From the NCBI GenBank assembly GCA_963831645.1, contig CAWHQZ010000028.1, positions 1-64,000 on the forward strand: DNA of 64,000 nt. The letters run 5' to 3'. Shown here piece after piece: positions 51,249-60,603 of the stretch. The notes under the pieces are model-generated. The model was not told the DNA's origin, did not search any database, and was given only the letters and a program-made list of their open reading frames with translations. Made by a program: the position numbers and the translations under genes. Source of the DNA: CAWHQZ01 sp963831645 (GTDB lineage: Bacteria; Pseudomonadota; Alphaproteobacteria; Rhizobiales; Aestuariivirgaceae). Within the stretch, counting starts at the first letter, position 1. Every line of letters starts with the position of its first letter.

Positions 51249-51328
51249 CGCTCTCCCGCCCTTAAACCATTTGGCGCGCTGTGCTAGACCGCCGCGCACA
51301 CCAACGATCATTGCGGACATCGGCGCAA

Positions 51329-52753
51329 ATGTCATCGCCCGTAATAACCCGGTTCGCTCCTTCCCCCACCGGGTTCCTGCACATCGGCGGCGCTCGGACC
51401 GCATTGTTCAACTGGCTGTTTGCACAACGCATGCAGGGTAAAATGCTGCTGCGCATCGAGGACACCGATCGCGAGCGCTCGTCGCAAGCGGCGGTTGAAG
51501 CCATTCTCGATGGCCTTGGCTGGCTCGGTCTGTCGTGGGACGGCGAGCCTGTCTCTCAGTTCGCCAGGGCGACGAGACACCGGGAAGCGGCCGAGACACT
51601 CCTTGCCAACGGGCAAGCCTATCGCTGCTACTGCAGTCCCCGGGAACTTGAGGAGATGCGCGCCAAAGCCAAGGCTGAGGGGCGTCCGCAACGCTACGAC
51701 GGAACCTGGCGGGACCGCAGCCCGTCGGAGGCGCCCACGTGGGTGCCAGCCGTCGTCCGGTTCAAGGCGCCGCTCGAGGGTACCACCGTCATCGAAGACC
51801 AAGTCCAGGGCAGAGTGGAGTTTCAGAACCGGGATTTGGACGATTTGGTCATTCTGCGTTCCGATGGCTCGCCCACCTACAACCTGTCGGTAGTGGTCGA
51901 CGACCATGATATGAGTATCACGCATGTCATTCGTGGCGTCGATCATCTGACCAACGCTGCGCGCCAGTCACAAATCTACCGCGCCCTCGGCTGGACGATA
52001 CCGGTGATGGCGCATATTCCCCTGATCCATGGCCCCGATGGCGCCAAGCTTTCGAAGCGTCACGGAGCCCTGGGTGTAGAGGTCTATCGTGCCATGGGCT
52101 ACCTCCCGGAAGCCATGCGCAATTATCTCGCTCGTCTCGGCTGGAGCCATGGGGATGACGAAATTTTCTCGACCCGCCAGCTTATTGAATGGTTTTCACT
52201 GGAGGGGATTGGCAGATCTGCAGCGCGGTTCGATTTCGCAAAGCTCGAAAGCCTCAACGGACACTATATGCGCGCCGCTGCCGATCGCGACCTCGTGGAA
52301 GCGCTAATCGATTTTCTCGCACTCAGCCAGGATCGGACTTCCAATGTCGGGAGCGTTGACATCGAGGCGCGCCGCAGGCTGCTGAAAGCGATGCCGGGTC
52401 TCAAGGAGCGGGCAAAGACGTTGAAGGAGCTTGCGCAGAACGCGCGCTTTCTGTTCGAGCTTCCGCAGCCTGACGAAAAAGCATTGGCGTTTCTCGATAA
52501 CGAAGGGGCACACATCCTGAGAAACGCATATCAGATCCTAACCGCCAACACCGATTGGACCGCCTCGGCCCTCGATCGCGAGGTGCGGCAGCTCGCCGAA
52601 CAGCTGAACACCAAGCTTGGCAACGTCGCCCAGCCCCTGCGTGCAGCGCTGACCGGGTCCACGACCTCGCCCGGTGTCTTCGAGGTCATGGAAGCCCTCG
52701 GCCGCGAAGAAACGCTGCGGCGCATCGACCTCTACACGCGATCTCGTGAATAG
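51329..52753 (+). CDS. gltX: glutamate-tRNA ligase
   Basis: The 474-residue enzyme starts at ATG 51329 with VITRFAPSPTGFLHIGGAR (HIGH motif as HIGG). The KMSKS-type motif is AKLSKRHGALGVE. Class I features LLRIEDTDRERS and the anticodon-binding C-terminus are in place, and length fits the family. It charges tRNA-Glu. It starts divergently from comEC; the frame before 51329 is not used. Confidence 0.96.
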   Translation: MSSPVITRFAPSPTGFLHIGGARTALFNWLFAQRMQGKMLLRIEDTDRERSSQAAVEAILDGLGWLGLSWDGEPVSQFARATRHREAAETLLANGQAYRCYCSPRELEEMRAKAKAEGRPQRYDGTWRDRSPSEAPTWVPAVVRFKAPLEGTTVIEDQVQGRVEFQNRDLDDLVILRSDGSPTYNLSVVVDDHDMSITHVIRGVDHLTNAARQSQIYRALGWTIPVMAHIPLIHGPDGAKLSKRHGALGVEVYRAMGYLPEAMRNYLARLGWSHGDDEIFSTRQLIEWFSLEGIGRSAARFDFAKLESLNGHYMRAAADRDLVEALIDFLALSQDRTSNVGSVDIEARRRLLKAMPGLKERAKTLKELAQNARFLFELPQPDEKALAFLDNEGAHILRNAYQILTANTDWTASALDREVRQLAEQLNTKLGNVAQPLRAALTGSTTSPGVFEVMEALGREETLRRIDLYTRSRE

Positions 52754-52840
52754 CCATATTGCAACGCAATACCTTGGACAGCACTTGCAGCAATGAGACC
52801 GATGCGGTAGCCAACGTGCCTCACCATGGAGCGTCAAGCG

Positions 52841-54187
52841 ATGCCTAAAGGCGCCAATTCGGCAACTCTTACACTAAACGGCAAGGACCATGTGATGTCG
52901 GTGCTAAAGGGCACGGTCGGGCCGGACGTTGTCGACATATCGACCCTTTACAAGGATGCCGACGTGTTCACCTACGATCCCGGATTCACGTCCACTGCAG
53001 CGTGCGAATCGAAGATTACCTATATCGATGGCGATGCCGGAATTCTGCTCTATCGTGGCTATCCGATCGAGCAACTCGCCGAACACGGCGACTTCCTCGA
53101 GACCTGCTATCTGCTCTATTACGGCGAACTGCCGAACCAGGCCCAACGGCGCGAATTCGAAAATGCCATCACCAATCACACCATGCTGCACGAGCAGATG
53201 GCGAGATTCTATCAGGGCTTTCGGCGCGATGCCCATCCAATGGCGGTAATGGTCGGAACGGTAGGGGCACTTTCTGCCTTCTACCATGACTCCACCGACA
53301 TCAGCGACCCGGCACAGCGCGAGATCGCCAGCCGCCGCATGATCGCCAAATTGCCGACCATCGCGGCCATGGCCTTCAAATATTCGATCGGGCAGCCATT
53401 CATCTACCCGCGCAACGATCTTTCGTACGCAGCGAACTTCCTGCATATGTGCTTTGCGGTACCTTGCGAATCATACAGGCCAAATCCGGTCCTGACGCGG
53501 GCCATGGACCGCATCTTCATCCTGCATGCCGATCACGAGCAGAACGCCTCTACCTCCACAGTGAGGCTCGCAGGCTCTTCCGGGGCCAATCCGTTTGCCT
53601 GCATTGCCGCGGGGATTGCCTGTCTGTGGGGGCCAGCGCATGGCGGCGCGAACGAGGCGGCGCTCGCCATGCTGATGCAAATCGGCCGGCCGGAGAACAT
53701 CCCAAAATACGTCGCCAAGGCAAAGGACAAGGACGATCCCTTTCGGCTCATGGGATTCGGGCACCGTGTGTACAAAAGCTACGATCCACGCGCCAAGATC
53801 ATGCAGAAGACAACGCACGAGGTGCTCAACGAGCTCGGCATCAAGGACGAGCCGCTGTTCGATGTCGCGCGCGAGCTTGAACAGATCGCGCTCAGGGACG
53901 AGTACTTCATCGAGCGCAAGCTTTACCCGAACATCGACTTCTATTCAGGGATTACACTGAAAGCGCTGGGTTTCCCGACATCGATGTTCACGGTGCTCTT
54001 TTCGCTGGCCCGCACCGTCGGCTGGATTGCCCAGTGGAAGGAAATGATCGAAGACCCGGATCACCGGATCGGCCGGCCGCGGCAGCTTTATACGGGATCA
54101 AAACGGCGGGACTATGTACCGCTGAGCCGCCGCGGCAAAGTAGGCGCTCCCCAGGCTATTGCCGACCGCTCTTCAACATGGCGCTGA
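52841..54187 (+). CDS. gltA: citrate synthase, with extended C-terminus
   Basis: The 448-residue protein starts at ATG 52841 after GGAG. Motifs are GFTSTAACESKITYIDGDAGIL, FILHADHEQNASTSTVRLAGSS with the catalytic His, LWGPAHGGANEA and GFGHRVYKSYDPRA, then YFIERKLYPNIDFYSG with the catalytic Asp. Family members end soon after RDYVPL; here about 18 extra residues (GKVGAPQAIADRSSTWR) read into the antisense of fabZ. The usual stop has been lost at a junction where lpxB is normally found. The TCA-cycle function should remain. Confidence 0.94.
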   Translation: MPKGANSATLTLNGKDHVMSVLKGTVGPDVVDISTLYKDADVFTYDPGFTSTAACESKITYIDGDAGILLYRGYPIEQLAEHGDFLETCYLLYYGELPNQAQRREFENAITNHTMLHEQMARFYQGFRRDAHPMAVMVGTVGALSAFYHDSTDISDPAQREIASRRMIAKLPTIAAMAFKYSIGQPFIYPRNDLSYAANFLHMCFAVPCESYRPNPVLTRAMDRIFILHADHEQNASTSTVRLAGSSGANPFACIAAGIACLWGPAHGGANEAALAMLMQIGRPENIPKYVAKAKDKDDPFRLMGFGHRVYKSYDPRAKIMQKTTHEVLNELGIKDEPLFDVARELEQIALRDEYFIERKLYPNIDFYSGITLKALGFPTSMFTVLFSLARTVGWIAQWKEMIEDPDHRIGRPRQLYTGSKRRDYVPLSRRGKVGAPQAIADRSSTWR

Positions 54188-54656
54188 TTTCGGCTTCAGC
54201 CACCTGCTTTCCTTCGACGTGAGCCTCGGCCGAAAACTTCCACACCGGGGGCCGCTTTTGGACGAGCCGTACCGGAAAGTGGACCGTGTCGCCGGGCAGG
54301 ACCGGCTTGCGGAAGCGCGCGCGATCGATGGACATGAAGTAGACGATGCTGTCCGCGCCCGCCGCTCCAAGACTGCTCATCACCAGGGCTGCCGCGGTCT
54401 GGGCCATGGCTTCGACCAGGAGGACGCCCGGCATCACGGGGCGGCCCGGGAAGTGACCGGCAAAAAATGGCTCATTCATCGTAACGTTCTTGATGCCGGT
54501 CGCCGACTGCTCACCGTCCATGTCCACGACCCGGTCGATGAGCAGGAAAGGGTAGCGATGGGGCAGAAGCTCGAGAATGCGGGCGATGTCTGCCTGGGCC
54601 AGCGTGCCGTTCCTAAAACTTGCTGCCGACGCCGAAGCGGAAATACTCCACTTCAT
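54156..54656 (-). CDS. fabZ: 3-hydroxyacyl-ACP dehydratase
   Basis: Homology begins at ADIARILELLPHRYPFLLIDR and includes KNVTMNEPFFAGHFPGRPVMPG with the catalytic His and LLVEAMAQTAAALV with Glu. It dehydrates hydroxyacyl-ACP in fatty-acid synthesis. The first in-frame ATG (54656) is inside the end of bamA, so the first 14 residues would be non-homologous; no good start codon is nearer than a CTG. The 3' end overlaps that of gltA by 32 bases. Normally lpxD precedes and lpxA-lpxI-lpxB follow; none is here. Confidence 0.92.
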   Translation of the reverse strand: MKWSISASASAASFRNGTLAQADIARILELLPHRYPFLLIDRVVDMDGEQSATGIKNVTMNEPFFAGHFPGRPVMPGVLLVEAMAQTAAALVMSSLGAAGADSIVYFMSIDRARFRKPVLPGDTVHFPVRLVQKRPPVWKFSAEAHVEGKQVAEAEISAMLKSGRQ

Positions 54657-56955
54657 CGTAGTCGGCCTTCAGGAAGGGATAGGCGAGGTCGAAACGCAAT
54701 GGACCGAACGGTGATTCCCAGGTGATGCCGGCGCCGGCTGAAGCCCGCAGTTCGGCGGTATCAAACACCTTGCACACACCGTCGGCCCCGCAACTGCCAT
54801 CGGTCACGGTAACGTCTTTCTCAGGCGCATTGAACAGGGTACCGAAGTCCGAAAAGATCGATCCGGACAAACCGAACTCCTGCGGAAGGCCCAGTGGGAA
54901 AATGACTTCAACGGTGCCCACGCCGAAGGTCTGCCCACCGATCGCATCGGTGCCAGAAGAATTTTCGCGCTCCTGGCGCGGCCCAATGCCCGACCGCGCG
55001 AAGCCACGGAACGTGTCACCGCCTTTGTAGAACCGGTCGAGGATCGGCACTTCATCACCAGCCCACGGCTCCATTTGGCCCGCAGTGCCCTTTAGCTTCA
55101 GCGTAAAGCCCTCAAGCAAGGGGTAGAAATAGTAGCCCGCAAACTCGCCGCTGAGGTAATGCACGTCACCGCCGAGGCCCGCCACTTCGGTATCGGTTTG
55201 AAAGCGATAACCCGACGTCGGCTTTATCGGATTGTCGAGCTGATCGTAGATGTAACTCGTACCTATCATCGACTTGTTCGTCGTGCCTTCCGCATCCCTG
55301 ATGGCCAGCGAAACTTGGTCCGGATCGTTGACGTCAACGATCCGATGCGTGAAGTTGTATCTCGTCATCACCGTCGAGTTTTCATCCAGCCTGAAGCCGA
55401 AGCGGAACCCGCCGCCGTACTGCTGAGTGGTAAACGAGGACTCCTCCTGCTGGTTGGTGTTCTGGAAGACTGCGTCGACGCCTGCAGAGATCCGGCGTCC
55501 CAAGAAGTAGGGCTCGGTGAACGAGAAGCTGACGTTCTGGCGCTTAAAGCTGGCGGAAGTCGAGATACTGACACGCTGCCCCCGACCCAAAAAATTCCTT
55601 TCGGCAAGGGTTATGGAACCGATGACGGTTTCCTGGGTCGAGTAGCCGGCGGCGAACGAAATCGAACCTGTCGATTTCTCCTGAACCTCGATTACCAGCA
55701 CGACCCGGTCAGCCGAGCTGCCGGGATCTTCGCGAATGTCGATCTTCTCAAAGAAGTCGAGAGCGGTCAGGCGCCGGCGCGCCCGGTCTACCAGAAAACG
55801 ATTGAAGGCGTCGCCTTCGACAAGGCGAATTTCCCGGCGGATCACCCGATCGAGAGTGCGGACGTTGCCGCGAATGTCGATGCGTTCGATGTATACGCGA
55901 GGCCCTTCCTGGACGTTGTAAACGATGCTGAGGGTGCGATTGACCGGGTCGCGCTCGATGTTCGGCTCGACCTTGGCAAACGCGTAGCCGGCCTTGCCGG
56001 CCTCGAGCGTCATCCGCTCGACGGTCTGATCGACCTTGTTGGCGTTGTAGCGGCTGCCTGTCTCGGTTCTGATCGAAGCATTGAGGATGGCCGGATCGAG
56101 CGAGGTCGAACCGGTGTTTACCGTGACCGCGCCGACCGAATACTCCGGTCCTTCTTCGAGCGCGATGGTGATATAGAACCTCTCGCCGTCGGGCGCGAGT
56201 TCCGCGGTCGCCGCGATTACGCGAAAATCCGCATATCCGTTCTTCAGGTAGTAGCGGCGCAACAACTCCTTGTCGAACTCGAGACGGTCCGGGTCATAGT
56301 TGTCGGTAGTCGAGAAAAATTTCCACCACCGCGATTCCGACGTCGAGATGGCACGGCGCAGCTGCCCGTCGCTGAAGGCCTCATTGCCGATAAAGGCAAT
56401 ACGTTCAATGCGCGTCGAGGCGCCTTCCTGGACCTCGAACACGAGGTCGACCCGGTTCTGCGGCAGGCGGATGATCTTGGGCTCGACGCGCGCCGAAAAG
56501 AGACCCGAGCGGCGATAGAGTGCGACGATGCGCTGCACGTCGCTCTGGACGCGCGAGCGGGTAAAGATCGTGCGCTCTTTCAACTCGACTTCCTTGGCAA
56601 GGTTCTCGTCGGTGATCTCGCTGTTGCCTTCGAACGCAACCCGGTTGATAAGCGGATTTTCCTCGACCTGAACGACGATTGTATTGCCGCGACGGAAAAC
56701 GCGCACGTCGGAGAACAGACCGGTCTGGAAGAGATTTTTCACGGACTCGTCGATGGCCTCCGAACTGCCGACGTCGCCTTCGGTGACCTGCATGTAGGCG
56801 AGAATCGTATCCGTCTCGACGCGCTGATTGCCTTCTACGACAATGTTGCGAACAGTCTGGGCAACAGCCGCGGAACCGAATCCTCCCCATGGGAAAGTCG
56901 GTCCCATACCGGCGGCAAGCGCCATTATGGCAATGAAAACAATCCGATATCGCAT
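54613..56955 (-). CDS. bamA: outer membrane assembly factor BamA
   Basis: The product of about 780 residues has a signal peptide (IVFIAIMALAAG..., with AVAQT cleavage), five POTRA domains (IVVEGNQRVETDTILAYM through VYIERIDIRGNVRTLDRVI) and a 16-strand barrel with VRGF-type FRGFARSGIGPR motif. It ends in YFRFGVGSKF with the terminal aromatic. ATG 56955 is used; GTG 56970 is possible. BamA inserts outer-membrane proteins, so the cell has a true outer membrane. lpxD would normally follow. Confidence 0.96.
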   Translation of the reverse strand: MRYRIVFIAIMALAAGMGPTFPWGGFGSAAVAQTVRNIVVEGNQRVETDTILAYMQVTEGDVGSSEAIDESVKNLFQTGLFSDVRVFRRGNTIVVQVEENPLINRVAFEGNSEITDENLAKEVELKERTIFTRSRVQSDVQRIVALYRRSGLFSARVEPKIIRLPQNRVDLVFEVQEGASTRIERIAFIGNEAFSDGQLRRAISTSESRWWKFFSTTDNYDPDRLEFDKELLRRYYLKNGYADFRVIAATAELAPDGERFYITIALEEGPEYSVGAVTVNTGSTSLDPAILNASIRTETGSRYNANKVDQTVERMTLEAGKAGYAFAKVEPNIERDPVNRTLSIVYNVQEGPRVYIERIDIRGNVRTLDRVIRREIRLVEGDAFNRFLVDRARRRLTALDFFEKIDIREDPGSSADRVVLVIEVQEKSTGSISFAAGYSTQETVIGSITLAERNFLGRGQRVSISTSASFKRQNVSFSFTEPYFLGRRISAGVDAVFQNTNQQEESSFTTQQYGGGFRFGFRLDENSTVMTRYNFTHRIVDVNDPDQVSLAIRDAEGTTNKSMIGTSYIYDQLDNPIKPTSGYRFQTDTEVAGLGGDVHYLSGEFAGYYFYPLLEGFTLKLKGTAGQMEPWAGDEVPILDRFYKGGDTFRGFARSGIGPRQERENSSGTDAIGGQTFGVGTVEVIFPLGLPQEFGLSGSIFSDFGTLFNAPEKDVTVTDGSCGADGVCKVFDTAELRASAGAGITWESPFGPLRFDLAYPFLKADYDEVEYFRFGVGSKF

Positions 56956-57072
56956 CCTGGAGCCATTCACCCGCTAATGACACCCACCCCGCGTGGCATG
57001 CAAATCAGCATCGATCAATAACGATGTTTGCCTCCCATTGCAAATCAAGAATTTGGCAATGGCCGCTTGACT

Positions 57073-58218
57073 TTAACCGCGAGACATGAAGCCCGGAAAG
57101 TAGCGTGCCAGATCGTTCCAGAAGGCGAACAACAACAACGCCAAGACGAGCGCAAAGCCAACCTTGAATCCCCATTCCTGGGCATTGGCGCCGAGCGGAC
57201 GGCCGCGGGCAGCTTCGATGGCGTAGTAGAGGAGGTGACCGCCGTCCAACATAGGCACCGGAAAGAGATTGATGAGCCCGATGCTGACCGACAGTAACGC
57301 AACAATCTGTATGAGATCATAGATGCCCTGCGCTGCCGCCTTGCCCGAAATATTGGCAATGCTGAGCACTCCGCCGATCTGCTTGGCGCTCTCCTTGCCG
57401 GTAAAGATTCGTCCAATGAAATGCAGAGTCTGCTCGATCAGCTTCCAAGTCTCCTTGCCGCCGAGCCATAGCGCCTCGACCGGATTCTTGCGGACGTAGT
57501 GGAGGTCACTGGGGCTCTTTGAAACGCCGAGAAGACCGACCTGGATCTTGCCGCCAAGACCATCATCGATCTCGGTGGATCGCGGAACGATCTCAAATTC
57601 GATTGGCTGGCCCGCCCGGTCGACTTCGACGCGAAGCATCTCTCCGGACCGCGGCATGACAATTCTCTGGATGTCGCTGAAATTGACGATCTCCTGGTCG
57701 TCGATGCGCCGGACGATATCGCCGGGCAGGATGCCAGCAACCTCGGCTGCGCTACCCGGTTGCACCGTCTCGACGCGAGGCTCCAGCATTGGAACCCCGA
57801 CCACAACGAAGCCGAGCGCGAAGATCAGCGTCGATAAAAGGAAGTTGGCGAGCGGTCCCGCGGCCACGATTGCCGCTCGTACACCGACGCTCTTGGCGTA
57901 GAAGTTGCCAGGCGACAGGCGTGCCGATTCGTCGAGGGATTGCGGCAAAGGCAGGCTCGCCGGGTTGGCGTCACCCTCGAATTTCACGTAGCCGCCGAGC
58001 GGCAGCCAGCCAAATTTCCACCGCGTGCCGAGCCGATCCGTAAAGCCGATGATTTCGCGGCCGAAGCCTATGGAGAACGCCTCGACGTTAACCCGACAGC
58101 GGCGGGCAACCAGGAAGTGACCGAGCTCATGAATGAAAACGATCACCGTCAGAACAAACAGAAAGGCAACAAAAGAAAACAAGGCGGTTCCAAACTGGCT
58201 CAAAAATGTCGACAGCAT
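57073..58218 (-). CDS. rseP: site-2 protease RseP
   Basis: The 381-residue protein starts at ATG 58218. HELGH in TVIVFIHELGHFLVARRC binds zinc, and PVPMLDGGHLLYYAIEA carries the third ligand. One PDZ domain (VQPGSAAEVAGILPGDIVRRIDD) and four membrane segments complete it. It cleaves anti-sigma factors and signal-peptide remnants within the inner membrane. It follows cdsA after about 125 bases; dxr, which usually stands between, is absent. Confidence 0.95.
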   Translation of the reverse strand: MLSTFLSQFGTALFSFVAFLFVLTVIVFIHELGHFLVARRCRVNVEAFSIGFGREIIGFTDRLGTRWKFGWLPLGGYVKFEGDANPASLPLPQSLDESARLSPGNFYAKSVGVRAAIVAAGPLANFLLSTLIFALGFVVVGVPMLEPRVETVQPGSAAEVAGILPGDIVRRIDDQEIVNFSDIQRIVMPRSGEMLRVEVDRAGQPIEFEIVPRSTEIDDGLGGKIQVGLLGVSKSPSDLHYVRKNPVEALWLGGKETWKLIEQTLHFIGRIFTGKESAKQIGGVLSIANISGKAAAQGIYDLIQIVALLSVSIGLINLFPVPMLDGGHLLYYAIEAARGRPLGANAQEWGFKVGFALVLALLLFAFWNDLARYFPGFMSRG

Positions 58219-58342
58219 CGATAGCTCCTCATCCAACAACAACCAGTGACATCATCAACGATGGGTGTTGCGAACTTGTTCGCATTAGGACGCCAGCTCC
58301 GTATCGCAGTCAACCCAAGCTCCATACGACGCGCCAGCAGAG

Positions 58343-59183
58343 TTACCACAAAAGCAGTCCCGCCGCGGCAGACTTGCCATCGCCATGGGCGAGGCCGATC
58401 ACGGCAGCAGCCACAGCGGCCGCAGCCAGCCCATCGACACGGTCGAGCACGCCGCCATGTCCTGGAATCATCTGTCCTGAGTCCTTTGCTCCTGCCCACC
58501 GCTTGAGGGCCGACTTCGAACAGGTCGCCGGCCTGCTCGATCATGGCCAGAAGGCCGCCAAGCAGCATCAGGGGCCAGAGCCTTGCTACGTTCGACCATG
58601 CGCCAGCGGCGAGAGCGGCCAGCGCGCCGCCGACGATTGCACCGCTGAAGCCAGCCCACGTCTTGTTCGGCGAGAGCGTCGGGGCAAGCCGGGGTCCACC
58701 GATGACGCGCCCGGCAAAGTATGCGGCCGTGTCTGCAACCCAAACCACCAGCAGGACCAACATTACGGCTTGAAAACCCCAGCTCTCATCGGAGCGCAAC
58801 AGCACCAGCGAGGCGGCAGGGAGCGCCAGGTAGGGTATTCCGGCCAGTGACCACAGGCTGAACGGAGCGCCGGAGAGATGCGCCAGCCACAGGCTTGAGA
58901 TCCATAGCCCGAGGATGGTTGCCGCAGCCAGCGCAGGTACAGAAAGCGCCGGCAGGATGGTTGCCGCGATTCCGCCAGCCGCATGAAGGAGGAACTGAGT
59001 GGCGCTTCCCGCGTGGACCAGCCGTGTCCACTCCTTCGCCATGAGCGCCGCGAGCACGGCTATGAGACCGGCATACCACCAGCCGCCCAGGCGCACTGCG
59101 GCGATCACCAATGGAATGAGAACGACCGCTGAGGCGATCCTGATCTGAAGATCGCGCCATTGGAACCATGTGCCGGCAACCAC
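58343..59183 (-). pseudogene. cdsA: phosphatidate cytidylyltransferase, one frameshift
   Basis: A protein of about 280 residues starts at GTG 59183, five bases after the frr stop. It has the hydrophobic segments of CdsA and the conserved LVVWVADTAAYFAGRVIGGPRLAPTLSPNKTWAG. At 58513-58518 one extra base hides the signature that would read SALKRWAGAKDSGQMIPGHGG-VLDRVD. The corrected frame ends GKSAAAGLLLW at 58343. CdsA is essential for phospholipid synthesis, so the shift is very probably a sequence error. uppS, usual neighbour upstream, is absent. Confidence 0.9.
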
Positions 59184-59188
59184 GCCTG

Positions 59189-59755
59189 CTACACCTGCAT
59201 GATTTCTGCTTCCTTGTGAGCCAGCACAGCGTCGACTTCCTTGATTGTCTGGTCGGTGAGTTTCTGAACTTCCTCGGCCATGGTGCGATGCTCGTCCTCA
59301 CTGATCTTGTGGTCTTTCTCGAGCTTCTTCAAAAGCTCCATTCCGTCGCGGCGAACATTTCGCACCGCGATGCGTGCTTTCTCGGCGTATTGGTGGGCGA
59401 CCTTGGTCAACTCCTTGCGCCTCTCCTGCGAAAGCTCGGGAATGCGGAGACGAATCACCTGACCCTCCGTCTGCGGATTGAGGCCCAGGTTCGAGGCACG
59501 GATGGCCTTTTCGACAGCGATGACCACGCCCCGGTCCCAGACCTGCACCGAAATGAGCCGCGGCTCCGGTACCGTGACGCTGGCAACCTGATTCAACGGC
59601 ATCATCGCCCCATAGGCGTCCACGACGATCGGATCCAGCAGACCCGCCGAGGCGCGACCGGTGCGCAAGCCCGCAAACTCATGCTTCAGCGCTTCGATTG
59701 CACCATGCATTCGCCGGCCAACCTCCTTGAGATCGAACGTGGTCATATGGGTCAT
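59189..59755 (-). CDS. frr: ribosome recycling factor
   Basis: The 188-residue protein from ATG 59755 (after GGGAG) has the RRF pattern: LRTGRASAGLLDPIVVDAYG, LNQVASVTVPEPRLISVQVWD, RIPELSQERRKELTKVAHQ, and IRNVRRDG as VRNVRRDGMELLKKLEKD. It splits ribosomes after termination with EF-G. It continues the run of translation and envelope genes. Confidence 0.97.
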   Translation of the reverse strand: MTHMTTFDLKEVGRRMHGAIEALKHEFAGLRTGRASAGLLDPIVVDAYGAMMPLNQVASVTVPEPRLISVQVWDRGVVIAVEKAIRASNLGLNPQTEGQVIRLRIPELSQERRKELTKVAHQYAEKARIAVRNVRRDGMELLKKLEKDHKISEDEHRTMAEEVQKLTDQTIKEVDAVLAHKEAEIMQV

Positions 59756-59835
59756 CGCCAAACTCCCATGAGTGGTCCGCCATCTAACTGCATTTTCTCG
59801 TTGCGGGGAATTACTTCGCCTGGGCGAAACATGTC

Positions 59836-60555
59836 CTATGCCTTCACGATGGTGAAACGTCCGCGCCCGTGAATGACCTCCAGGACCGCCCCCGGTACCC
59901 TGATGGAGAACACGACCACGGGAATGCGGTTGTCGCGGGCAAGTGCAATGGCGGCTGGGTCCATGATTCGCAAATCCTTGACCAGGATCTCGTTGAACGT
60001 GGTCTCCTCATACCGTTTGGCGTCCGGCACCGTCTTCGGATCGGCGCTGTAGATGCCGTCTACGCTCGTGCCCTTGAGCAGGGCATCACATGCCATTTCG
60101 GCGGCGCGCAAGGCCGCCCCCGTATCGGTGGTGAAGAACGGCAGTCCCGTACCAGCCGCACAGATCACGGCCCGACCGGCCTCCAGGTGGTGTACTGCCG
60201 TGGCGCGTGAATAGGTTTCGCAAACGGTAGGCATCGGGATCGCCGAGAGCACCCTGGCATCAACGCCCCGGTCTTCCAAAGCTCCCTGCATGGCGAGCGC
60301 GTTCATGACGGTCGCCAGTATGCCCATATGGTCGGCACTCACGCGGTCCATGCCTTTGGCGGCGGCCGCCATGCCACGAAAAATGTTGCCGCCGCCAACA
60401 ATGATGCTCAGTTGGGCGCCCGCTGCCAGGCACCCTGCCGCCTCGCCGGCGATGCGGTTGACGGTGGGCGTATGAATGCCGAATGGCTCAGGACCCATGA
60501 GCGCTTCGCCCGATATCTTCAGCAACACGCGCCGGAATTTGAGCTTGTCATGCAT
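59836..60555 (-). CDS. pyrH: UMP kinase
   Basis: The product of 239 residues from ATG 60555 has FRRVLLKISGEALMG, VGGGNIFRGMAAAAKGMDR, DHMGILATVMNALAM and FFTTDTGAALRAAEM, all typical of bacterial UMP kinases. It makes UDP for RNA and for sugar nucleotides. It lies between tsf and frr as in most proteobacteria. Confidence 0.97.
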   Translation of the reverse strand: MHDKLKFRRVLLKISGEALMGPEPFGIHTPTVNRIAGEAAGCLAAGAQLSIIVGGGNIFRGMAAAAKGMDRVSADHMGILATVMNALAMQGALEDRGVDARVLSAIPMPTVCETYSRATAVHHLEAGRAVICAAGTGLPFFTTDTGAALRAAEMACDALLKGTSVDGIYSADPKTVPDAKRYEETTFNEILVKDLRIMDPAAIALARDNRIPVVVFSIRVPGAVLEVIHGRGRFTIVKA

Positions 60556-60603
60556 CGGCAACCGCAAAGGCTGCCGGCGTTCCGAATAGGAGCTGCACTT
60601 GTA

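Noticed and set aside
55159..57021. 620-codon plus-strand frame across bamA
   Set aside because: It is the complement of BamA, whose POTRA and barrel motifs are certain.
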